Shown here: positions 1 to 10,490 of the stretch, piece after piece
Layout: each line of letters starts with the position of its first letter
Position numbering within the stretch: position 1 is the first letter of the stretch
From: Candidula unifasciata
Lineage: Eukaryota > Mollusca > Gastropoda > Stylommatophora > Geomitridae
Assembly (NCBI GenBank): GCA_905116865.2
Contig: CAJHNH020006891.1
Span: 35,419 to 99,418, forward strand
Direction: 5' to 3'
DNA length: 64,000 nucleotides
Program-made: the position numbers and the translations under genes
The notes under the pieces: model-generated
Databases searched by the model: none
The model's input: the letters and a program-made list of their open reading frames with translations, nothing else
What the model was told of the DNA's origin: nothing

Positions 1-194
1 GACTACTTTACAGACATCATTCTAGGTACTCGTAAACTATAATTAACTTACCCAAGCATATGTAAAATCCGAGACAGTCCAGATTGCCTTGAAAAATGAA
101 ATGATACAGGCATAGATTAACACGTCTGGACGCTTGAGAAGCTGGCAAGGAGAATAGCGTCACTTAGACACTTCAGGCGTTGGTAACAAAAGAA

Positions 195-595
195 GTCCCT
201 TGTATACTTGGGCAAGGAGTAAATCGGTTTCCAAGAAACCTCAAATAACTCCCTGAATATATATCGGAGAGATATACATTTAAAAGTAGAGTTTAGTTAA
301 AGTAACCAGAAAAGGCAGACATAATAATGTTGTCCAATACAGGCCTATATATATAGATATAAGGGACTATATATTTCCGGGCGAGTCCAAGTTTGAATTT
401 TGTGCAGATTACAGGTAAGACAGGTTATCAGCCTTACAGACCGATGCGTAATGGCTATCATTTCACGACACAATAGTACTGAAGTCAATCTCAAAACAGC
501 AGTATTGTTCATGTCAATTATTTGCTGACTTGTACAGAAAACTGTGGAGGAAGTATATGTGATGTCCTTCTGTTGACTGCACATGTCACACTCGC
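195..595. repeat. Dispersed repeat B, copy 1
   Basis: This stretch shares blocks in the same order with 30060-30380. One block reads AAGTCC(C)TTGTAT followed by GGGCAAGGAGTAAA (GCCCAAGAAGTAAA in the other copy). A second reads ATAAGGGACTATATA, then a CGGG-rich step, then AAGTTTGAATTT. I see no coding potential and no terminal repeats, and the class of element is unknown. Confidence 0.4.
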
Positions 596-604
596 TACAA
601 CGAA

Positions 605-750
605 GCTTATTCTATGCCACATTAAGGCTAGGTCCACCTAGCAGCCCAGGTCACTTTTTGAAGACATATTCCAGCTCTGTTCAGATTTGAACCCACGACC
701 TTCAGATCTGCAGGCGAAGGTCTAGCCGCTACACCACGGCGGCTCCCAAC
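605..750 (-). mobile_element. tRNA-derived SINE
   Basis: Read on the minus strand from 750, the sequence starts with a tRNA-like head. It has an A-box-like GTGGTGTAGCGGCTAG and, about 35 nt later, a B box GTGGGTTCAAATC. An unrelated body of about 80 bp follows. Both boxes of an RNA polymerase III promoter are present, and the lack of a cloverleaf marks it as a SINE rather than a tRNA gene. Confidence 0.65.
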
Positions 751-1332
751 TATGTCATGTGACTTGTCATCAATGAAAATGCCATTTCTGTGAGGGTTTT
801 TCGTAGGGGCCCAGCACACTGGTTTACCAAGGGGCCCATTATGTTGTTAAACTCTCGGACACTGATCACTTCGTTGAGTTCACTAGGTCTGTTTATCCGA
901 AAATTGCTCACAGCCCCGAGTAGTAGCAGCAGCTAGACTGTCAGTCTGATCATTGCTCTAAACACCCGCATGTACTTAACAGAACATTTTCTTGGCTCGC
1001 TCTAATAATTACAAATAATAAAAGAGCCTTGAATCCTCGCCCGCTATCATACATAAATCAAGAGGACAGTCACCACGTATGAAGTTGACTGACGAGATCT
1101 ATCATACTGATGCATAAAGTGAGTTCTCCAGGAACGTCGATTATTCCTTTTGCTGGCTTCCACAATAAAACACTCAGAAATCGTCCCTCGTCGTTTCGAG
1201 TCAGAAATTTGTCCAGTTATCACAACAGTTTCCATTTTTGTGAATGTCTGTGCGTGTGTGTATCCTTATTTTCTTGTAGTTTTGCCGTAGTGGTACCATA
1301 ATTAAAAAAAGTTCCGCCAAAGCGTGGTCATT
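751..1332. other. No recognised feature
   Basis: Non-repetitive, AT-leaning sequence. The open frames here are short and resemble nothing I know. Confidence 0.5.
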
Positions 1333-1545
1333 TCTAATTTAAATGTAACCACACGGTGCTGCGTGGTCTCAAAGCTTGGTGTCCAACTGCGTGGTCTGGA
1401 GGCTTGGTGTCCAACTGGAATGCTAAATGTCCTGGGTTCAGGCCCCGCTGAAGGCTGGGATTTGTTCAGGTGGACTTCTAGTAATTTCCCCTCTTTTCTG
1501 GGTAGTGAGATCGGACGCCCGTATGTATTGCTACGCACGTAAAAA
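1333..1545 (+). mobile_element. tRNA-derived SINE with duplicated A-box half
   Basis: A B-box-like CTGGGTTCAGGCCCC lies near 1430. Upstream is a head containing GTGGTCT..GGCTTGGTGTCC. That head is present twice: the 28 bp starting CTGCGTGGTCT at 1359 recurs at 1387 with few changes. The body runs on toward a GATCGGACGC stretch. The duplicated promoter half is unusual for a SINE. Confidence 0.55.
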
Positions 1546-1559
1546 ATCAATTGGCAGTT

Positions 1560-2069
1560 GGAAATCGAAAAAAAAATAGCTTAACGGCTCTGCCCGGGAA
1601 AAATTTAGAGTTTAAATCTACCCAAAATATTTCAGGACCCTCGCTGGTGCTACGGAGCCCGTGCACAGTGCTGAACCACTTCGGACTCAGTCTTGAGTTA
1701 GAAGTAGAACGGAGCACGTATGAGTTACTATGTTTGTGCCATGATGTTGATCCATTGTTCAAACCCCAAACCTCATGTGACCACAAATTATGTTTGTTTT
1801 GTTTTTCTAACGACTGCATCTTTGTATTTAAGCCTCTATCAAAACATATGCGCTGTCACTGTCCATTTAAAGTCTACATTCATCTCTAGCCTCCAATCTC
1901 AATTATTTATAGTATATCTACCTTTTAAAAGTTTTTTTTTTTTTTTTTCATTTTTATATGTATTTACCATTATGCACATTGTAACAACAACTATTCTTAT
2001 TAGTAGTAAACACTTAAACAAGGTGAAGCTCCTTGAGACCCTAGACAATTAATTACGCCCTGAGCGCCC
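1560..2069. other. No recognised feature; T-rich tract
   Basis: Possibly decayed repeat sequence up to about 1720, then AT-rich sequence with a poly-T run near 1930. No convincing coding frame. Confidence 0.4.
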
Positions 2070-2140
2070 TCTTTTCTTTCGATGCTGATTCAAACCCAAA
2101 ACCTTTGAGCCAGCATGGTAGAGTTTAGCCACGGCTCCAT
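2070..2140 (-). mobile_element. tRNA-like SINE head
   Basis: On the minus strand a CGTGGCTAAACTCTACC A-box-like motif is followed by a B-box-like TTTGGGTTTGAATCAG. The 3' body cannot be delimited. Confidence 0.45.
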
Positions 2141-2430
2141 ATATTTCAATAACATATAGTTATTTCCCCTTTGTTGTTGTCCCTACTCTGTATCCTTTTG
2201 TCTCCCACAACACACCATTCTGGCTCTCATTTTTTTTCTTACAGCAATCTCCTCAATTCATATTTCCTAATTTGCCTTTTAATTATTGTCAACATTTTAC
2301 TCTGGATTCTCCTGCTCAGTACTTCACAATTCTATATTCCCTGCTTCTCTAATTGTCAATGTTCTTTTCCTCCATTCTCTATTTTCTAATCTTTTATTTC
2401 CGTTTTTCCTAATTCTAAATTTTCACATTC

Positions 2431-2940
2431 TCCATTCCCCATTCTCAAGTTACCCATTCTGGAATTCTCCATTCTTCAATTCCCTATTGTTAAGTTACTC
2501 ATTCTCTGATTCACCATTCTTTAATTCCCCATTGTCAAGTTACCCATTCTTAAATTCACCATTCTTCAATTCCCCATTCTCAAGTTACCCATTCTTAAAT
2601 TCACCATTCTTCAATTCCCCATTCTCAAGTTACCCATTTTTAAATTCACCATTCTTCAATCCCCCATCTCAAGTTACTCATTCTCTAATTCACCATTCTT
2701 CAATTCCGCATTCTCAAGTTACCCATTCTTAAGTTCACCATTCTTTAATTCCCCATTGTCAAGTTACCCATTCTTATATTCACCATTCTTCAATTCCCCA
2801 TTGTCAAGTTACTCATTCTCTAATTCACCAATCTTCAATTCCTCATTCTCAAGTTACCCATTCTTAAATTCACCATTCTTCAATTCCCCATTCTCAAGTT
2901 ACCCATTCTTAAATTCACCATTCTTCAATTCCCCATTCTA
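2431..2940. repeat. 45-bp minisatellite
   Basis: About eleven tandem copies of a 45-bp unit containing CAAGTTACCCATTCTTAAA. Each unit is made of three related 15-bp pieces, read on plus as SSYPF, LNSPF and FNSPF. The array is therefore probably an expanded 15-mer. The reading frame breaks between copies, so it is not treated as a gene. Confidence 0.9.
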
Positions 2941-3229
2941 GGTTCGCCCATTCGATACACCATGAATCCATGTTTCCCTACCCGCTTCTGTCCCACTGTG
3001 TATTTCCCAATTGTTCTCTGTTTTCGTATTCTCAACAAGTTTCCAAGAGTCAACACAAATACTCTCTGATGTGAGTTTTCAGATAGGGGACAAAATGGCG
3101 GATCATGGCGGCCCATTCAAAACAAGTGAATCCATACATTTAGGGTGCGAAACGGTCACGTTATTCTAAATGTGCTTGTATGGTTACTGCAGGACAAGAA
3201 CAAAGTCAGTCAGGCGGTCAGTCAGCCTG

Positions 3230-4366
<1,137 letters not shown>

Positions 4367-4440
4367 ATCTTTATATCTATCTATATATCTGTCTGTCTGT
4401 CCATCTCTCTATCTATTTATCTATCAGTCGGTCTATCTAC

Positions 4441-5218
4441 ATTTTTCATTCAGCAACTCATTTTTGATTATTATGCGCTATAACAAGTCTTAGGGCCCTT
4501 GAGCTCAGCAACCTAAAAAATGTGTACAGGGGTCCTAACTCCCGATACCGATACCCCCCCCCCCCCCCCCCCCACCACCACCAATTCCCTTGTCGGTAAG
4601 CCTTAATCCGAGAGAAATACATGTGTATCTGTCAAACTGCTGAATGGGATCTTTATCCATTTGATTTCTAATTAATGAACGGAAGCACATAATAGTACCT
4701 GGAGTCTGTAGTGTACTTTAGATGTCGTCTCCAATTATTAAATTATTAGAGCACGGCCCAGCAGATGGCAAACAGCTGCAGTCACCACTAACAACCGCCT
4801 AGAGTGCAGTGACAACCCGGATTTTATTTTCTGAACACAAACAAGTCGGTTGCTATTTTCGATCGTGAAGAGCAACAGCGGAAAGGTGATCACTTGAATG
4901 CTCCATTTTTATTGGTAATTTTCAAGCGGTCCCCAGGGAGGAATAAAAGCACATCGCCCGGGCGACCAATCCCAGGATGTGACGGTTGACTGACTTCATC
5001 AGTCATATCAGTCCCATGTCCGTCATCAGTGGAAAAGTTCATTTACTCAAAGGTTTGCTGTAGTGATCACCATGGTAATGTGAGGCGTGACTGCAAGTTA
5101 TCCCAGTAGGTTGGGTCATAGTCGTTTAGAGGGTTAGAAATTCTGCTACATGTGAGGCACCTGGGCGCGCGTGTGATAAATGGGTTACATGCGGGATAAA
5201 TAACTAGCAGAAGTAGCG
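4441..5218. other. No recognised gene; poly-C tract
   Basis: Mostly unique sequence. A 20-bp poly-C run sits at 4554-4573. No coding frame or repeat family was recognised. Confidence 0.45.
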
Positions 5219-5259
5219 GAAGAAGAAGAAGAACAAGAAGAAGAAAAAGAAAAGGCCAC

Positions 5260-5328
<69 letters not shown>

Positions 5329-5344
5329 CATACATACATACATA
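5219..5344. repeat. GAA, TA and CATA microsatellites
   Basis: A GAA-rich stretch (5219-5256) is followed by (TA)n at about 5263-5324 and (CATA)n to 5344. The TA tract borders the left arm of the foldback element, and another TA tract borders the right arm at 5899-5920. Confidence 0.9.
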
Positions 5345-5353
5345 TATGGGCCT

Positions 5354-5856
5354 GTTCACGTTTCCAGGCCCAGGATTGAAGTAGCTTCCCTTGCCATTCA
5401 TGCCTCCATTGGTCGCTGGATCTCTCCTATGTTGCGGCGTATGTAATGTTCGTGGAAGGTTGTGTTTTTGTTAGTCTATTTCAGACTCCGCACACGCCTG
5501 CGTACAAATAAGAAGTACTGAATGGTAAAGCGACGCAAACGCGACGATTGTTGGCTATCGAAACTGGGATGTTTTTGTATTTCTACGTTCGTTGGCGGTG
5601 GCTTTCCCACTGAGAGAAAAAAAAGCAGTTGAAAGGAGCGTAGGAAAAGACAAATATCGATGTTTCCATACTTCCGAACCGTCGCGAAGGTAGCAGAGAG
5701 GGCAAGTGAGCGGCGAGAAGACGAGAAAAAAGGCAAAGGTTAAACCTCTACAACAGGTACAACATAACTCCCCCGCAACATAGGAGAGGTCTAGCGATCT
5801 AAGGAGATATGAATAGAAAGGGAAATCACTCTAATCCTGGGCATGGAAACGTGAAC
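5354..5856. mobile_element. Foldback/MITE-like element with 84-bp inverted arms
   Basis: The 84 bp at 5354-5437 reappear inverted at 5773-5856, at about 80% identity with no insertions or deletions. The outer arm ends read GTTCACGTTTCCA and the inner ends CCTATGTTGCGG. About 335 bp of non-coding sequence lies between the arms. TA repeats flank both sides. No transposase is encoded. The superfamily is undetermined. Confidence 0.7.
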
Positions 5857-6213
5857 AACACAATACATATATATCGATGTGTGTGCGTATATATCGATAT
5901 ATATATATATATATATATATTCCTCAAATGTTAATTTTCTGTGGTCATTACCAATAGACTCAGAAACTACTGAAACGATTGCTTTCAAAGTTTCACACAA
6001 TGTTGCCTTCGACATCCTGCGCGTGTTTGCATGTATTAGTGTTGCACAAACTACGAACGACGTAGCTCCAGCAACGATCAGATTATTATTTGCTTCGTTG
6101 CCGGCTGGGGTTTGTTTTTAGTTGATTGTCCATTTTAGACTGTCCGTGAAAAACACCTAACTTCGCATTATTATAGAATTTCATTTCCACCAAACTATGG
6201 AGTCTTTGGTAGT

Positions 6214-6953
6214 GATGCTGATTCTCACATCAGGCTGACATCCTGTAGGCAATCCCACAGTTGCTGATTCTCATATCAGGCTGACATCCTGTAGACAATC
6301 CCCCAGTTGCTAATTCTCACATCAGGCTGACATCCTGTAGACAATCCCCCAGTTACTAATTCTCACATCAGGCTGACATCCTGTAGACAATCCCCCAGTT
6401 GCTAATTCTCACATCAGGCTGACATCCTGTAGGCAATCCCCCAGTTGCTGATTCTCACTTCAGGCTGACATCCTGTAGGCAATCCCACAGTTGCTGATTC
6501 TCACATCAGGGTGACATCCTGTAGGCAATCCCCCAGTTGCTGATTCTCACATCAGGGTGACATCCTGTAGGCAATCCCCCAGTTGCTGATTCTCACATCA
6601 GGGTGACATCCTGTAGGCAATCCCCCAGTTGCTGATTCTCACATCAGGGTGACATCCTGTAGGCAATCCCCCAGTTGCTGATTCTCACATCAGGCTGACA
6701 TCCTGTAGGCAATCCCCCAGTTGCTGATTCTCACATCAGGGTGACATCCTGTAGGCAATCCCCCAGTTGCTGATTCTCACATCAGGGTGACATCCTGTAG
6801 GCAATCCCCCAGTTGCTGATTCTCACATCAGGCTGACATCCTGTAGGCAATCCCCCAGTTGCTGATTCTCACATCAGGGTGACATCCTGTAGGCAATCCC
6901 CCAGTTGCTGATTCTCACATCAGGGTGACATCCTGTAGCAAATCCCACAGTTG
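6214..6953. repeat. 46-bp minisatellite
   Basis: About sixteen near-identical head-to-tail copies of a 46-bp unit with core CTGATTCTCACATCAGG followed by TGACATCCTGTAGGCAATCC. Variation is mainly CTGACATCC versus GTGACATCC. There are no spacers of varying sequence, so this is not a CRISPR array. Confidence 0.95.
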
Positions 6954-7383
6954 TGTCAATCAATTATTTAATCAGTTGGTTCCTGGGTCAGTGAGTTTAT
7001 TATTATAATTAACAAAACAATGAATTAATTACTTAGGTTATCCAGAGAATCACTAAATCTGTCAGCCAGCCAATCAATACGATTATGAATAAATCATGTA
7101 ATGAGGTCATTCAGTAAAACCGCCAATCATTAAGCTAATTCAGTAATCAATATATTTATGAATAAATTAATAAGTCATTCTAATATTCAATCCGTCATTT
7201 GGTAACTCGTGTAGTTAATCACTGATGGAATCAGCCATTTCATTAATAAATCAATTATATAACAATAAAGCAATCAGTCCATCAATCACACAGTCAGCCG
7301 ATTGATCAACCAATTCATCTTTTTTTTACCAGGAAAATAATCAGTCATTTAATTAATCGTTATTTTCAGCCTGCACATCCGAC
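6954..7383. other. AT-rich tract with degenerate CAAT-type repeats
   Basis: The sequence is dense in scattered AATCA/TCAAT/TCAGT words, as expected from a long-decayed simple repeat. No gene was recognised. Confidence 0.4.
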
Positions 7384-7450
7384 AGACTGCACATCTGTCT
7401 GACTGTACATCTGTCTGACTGCACATCTGTCTGACTGTACATCTGTCTGA
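7384..7450. repeat. 16-bp minisatellite
   Basis: About four copies of a 16-bp unit TGTCTGACTGCACATC, with alternating GCACATC and GTACATC. Confidence 0.8.
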
Positions 7451-7475
7451 TAGGTAGTCTGCACATTCCTAAGCC

Positions 7476-7590
7476 AGCTTAGGTCCAGTTGACAGCCAAG
7501 GTGAAGTTTTAAGCTACTTCAATGAGGATCCGAACCCACGATTTGCAGGCCGATAGTTGAGGGTTAAGCCGCTACAAAACCGCTCTTATC
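7476..7590 (-). mobile_element. tRNA-derived SINE
   Basis: On the minus strand the head has a TTTTGTAGCGGCTTAACC A-box region and a B box CGTGGGTTCGGATCC about 30 nt on. The head resembles those at 605-750 and 32545. Confidence 0.6.
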
Positions 7591-8330
7591 ATGTATGCTC
7601 CAGACTCGCTGTTACTGGCCCGTAGATTATCTGCATGCGTTTTCAATCACAAAGAGCTCTACTCTCAACCATGACAGATTGAAGACAATGTTTGTTCTAT
7701 CGAACGGCAAGCCATATCTTCCTTCTCTATTGACAAAAATTGCTTGTTTTTTTTTTTTTTTACAGTACTTTTACTTCGGGCAATCAAACTGTGTCAATTT
7801 CAACAGATAATGCCCAGCAACGAGAACTAATCTGAACCTAAGACATTAAACTCTGTAGATAACACAATCTCTTGCCAGGAATCTGGGAAACTTGAGAAGT
7901 CGGTGAGTTTTATCTGGGCTCGATGTTCCGAGGCCTATGACCCCATACCTATTTTCAACCCACCCACCCCAACCACCACCTCACCTTTGATACACCGCCC
8001 AAAAGTAGTAATGCAGTCAGAAAAGGCTCAATTACTTGACAAAATTGAACTCCCATGATCAGGGAGTGGCTGAATGTTTTTTTAACGTTATGGTCTGGGT
8101 TGTTGACGGTTTACCGCTTTCAGGTTGGTGGGTGCACCAAGTGGACTGGGATTTATGAATCGATGGGCCACTCTTGTGTAGGACAATGACACTGAAGCCA
8201 CGAGCAACCACAGAACACTTGCAGTTTTAGACGACTATGTAGCAAGAGTTTGCCGAGGGAAAAGACACGGGCATTTTCAGCTGTAAAGGAGTGATAAAAT
8301 ATAAATGGTATTGTTAATGCAACAATTACA
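7591..8330. other. No recognised feature
   Basis: Unique-looking sequence with a poly-T run at about 7747. No supported gene. Confidence 0.4.
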
Positions 8331-8549
8331 CATACTACTACTGTAACTTCTACTACTGCTACTACCACTTTTACTACTATAACTACCACCATTACGACTA
8401 CTACTACCCTCATTACTACTACAACTACTGCTGCTACTACAGCTCCCAGTACTACGACTACAACACTACTACTACCACTAATACTACTACTACTACTACT
8501 ACCACCACTACCAACACCACCACCCTTACTGCTACTACTACTTTTTTTT
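8331..8549. repeat. Imperfect (ACT)n tract
   Basis: Degenerate trinucleotide repeat of ACT/ACC/GCT units, abutting the end of the SINE at 8550-8758. Confidence 0.85.
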
Positions 8550-8758
8550 AAGTATCCAGGAACCATTAGCTGTAAAATCTTTGGCTCGGTACTATGGATA
8601 TCGCAACCCTTCGGCCTTGATTCCATGATAGATACCGTAAATCTGGGAGAAATGTGGCTTTTCTGACTACCCCTGTGCGTGAACCCGGACCACAAGGAGT
8701 TCGCCACCCGGTCGCCGCGCAGAGGGTTTTAACCAACTGCGCTAGCCAGCCGGGCTTC
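8550..8758 (-). mobile_element. tRNA-derived SINE between two trinucleotide tracts
   Basis: On the minus strand, the A box TGGCTAGCGCAGTTGGTTA is close to that of real tRNAs and the B box is GGTCCGGGTTCACGC. A body of about 150 bp runs to an A-rich end at 8550. The (ACT)n tract continues beyond that end, and (CTA)n lies on the 5' side. It has probably retained a recognisable pol III promoter. Confidence 0.75.
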
Positions 8759-8759
8759 A

Positions 8760-8815
<56 letters not shown>

Positions 8816-8832
8816 GACGACGACGACGACGA
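8759..8832. repeat. (CTA)n then (CGA)n
   Basis: Pure trinucleotide repeat that switches from CTA to CGA near 8815. Confidence 0.95.
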
Positions 8833-9684
8833 CCAATACAACTGTTAGTACAACTACTCTTTAACACTCATTTCCTTCAAGTTCCTATATTTTTTTGGAT
8901 TCTTGAATACACAATAGGCTCACGTGTCACTATAAATACCCATCAAACGTCACGCAGACCACAACTGTAAACACAAAACAAGAACAGAAATCCACAATTG
9001 TCTTTGGAGTCATTTACAGTAGTCTGTTATCTCCAGTCATCTCAGTGTTGGAAGACTTCAGTCGGGGCAATCCCGATTTGTTCACGAATGAAATCACGTG
9101 ATACTGTTGTCTGTCAGAAAGGAAACTGACAGGCCAAACCTGGATCAGCTGAAGACTTTGATGCTCTGTTGGCCTCACTTCTAACCTTCAGTGTACCTGT
9201 CACACGTGCCACAGACGGGGTTGTGTGCGTAAACATGTCTAAATCGAATTACAGAGATTAAAATTAGATCTGTCCAGCAAGTTTGTACAATTACCACCTC
9301 ACGCTGATGGTATATTTCTATTTTTGCTTTCCTAATATTGATATCCTTGTTTGTTAACTATTATTCTTTCCACGCATTACTTGATTTAAACATGTTGACA
9401 GTGTGAATGTAAACTACGACATACCAGGCATGGTGACGGGGCTGGAGTAGGTCCTAAGGTGTTCGGGCGTAAATTTAACATTAGAAAACAAAACAACAAA
9501 CAAATACAATGGTACCAGTGTATATTTCGCTTTGGTATACGTTCATTTTGACATTCGTCGTGTTTAGACTCAAAAACATTTCACTGATATACGACCATTG
9601 TTTGGAATACAAACCTGTTTGAGTCAAAAATTAGTCACGACACCATGCGCTGTCTTTGCTTACCTCTCTCAAGACATATTTATT
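8833..9684. other. No recognised feature
   Basis: Unique sequence without a convincing coding frame or named repeat. Confidence 0.45.
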
Positions 9685-9965
9685 TGCAGACTGTTGGTTT
9701 CTTGCCTCTCAGGTAGATACACTCCTACTTTGAAAGAATCTCTGATTAGTAAACTCCTACGACATGCTTGTTGGGGAGGCCTATTCTTGTCCCCCCCCCC
9801 CCCCCCAATAGCACCCCGCAGCTTATGTGAGTCAAGTATTATTGAAACAAACTGGCACAGCTCCAAATCTTCTTCTTCTTTGTTCACCTACTGTAAACTT
9901 CAGCGGAAGGTCCTGGTAGTTCGTCCATTTCGACTCTGGCTTTCTACCAGGGCCTGAGTTTTGCA
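9685..9965 (+). mobile_element. Repeat E, rearranged copy
   Basis: Two parts of family E occur in the reverse of their usual order. The 3' half (TTGCCTCTCAGGTAGATACA) lies at 9685-9790. The 5' half (CTGTAAACTTC.GCGGAAGGT followed by GTAGTTCGTCC) lies at about 9885-9965. This could be a broken tandem dimer. A short TTCTTCTTC run precedes the 5' half. Confidence 0.5.
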
Positions 9966-10282
9966 TGTACGTAGATTTTATTGGCTAGAAAGATTGACAG
10001 GCGAACAGCTAGCCAAATGTAGATAGCCAGACGCACAGGCAGACAATAAGCCAGAGACAGCCAGATAGGCGGGCAGGCTGATAGACAACAAGCCCAATAG
10101 AGATAGCCAGACACACTTTCCTATGAAAAGGCAGGTAGCTACATAGTCAAACAGACAGACAGATCTGTGAAAAGGTATGATAGTGCAGAACTAACAGTCA
10201 GACAGGCGCACAGATGTTACATTTATATTAATTTCTTCGACATCATGCACACACAGTAACACACACACACACACACAACTGG
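9966..10282. repeat. Degenerate CAGA/AGCCAGA repeats and a CA tract
   Basis: Loosely repeated AGACAGCCAGATAGC-like words suggest a decayed tetranucleotide. A short (CA)n lies at about 10258-10278. Confidence 0.5.
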
Positions 10283-10464
10283 AAAAGGGGATGGGGTGTA
10301 TTGATCGAATCAGATGCCAATAATGCTCCTGATGCCAAAGTATTTCTCCACAGGTACGGTGATGCAGAGTTCTTATCTTCTTTGTAAAGCTCAAAATCTT
10401 TTTTTCTATTTTTTTCTCTTCCTCCTTATCTTTCTTCTTCTTTTTTTGAAGCACTCCAAACCCC

Positions 10465-10490
10465 CAGAGTACGTGAATTTGAACCCCACA
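10465..10490 (-). promoter_or_regulatory. B-box-like element at the edge of the 16-bp array
   Basis: On the minus strand GTGGGGTTCAAATTCACG matches an RNA polymerase III B box. It lies 2 bp past the last monomer of the array, where a SINE head would place it. See the array at 10491-13386. Confidence 0.35.

Noticed and set aside
6214..6953. CRISPR-like regular array
   Set aside because: The 46-bp units are contiguous with no unique spacers, and the context is eukaryotic.
8550..8758. A functional tRNA gene
   Set aside because: A and B boxes are good, but the sequence between and after them cannot form a cloverleaf; it is a SINE.
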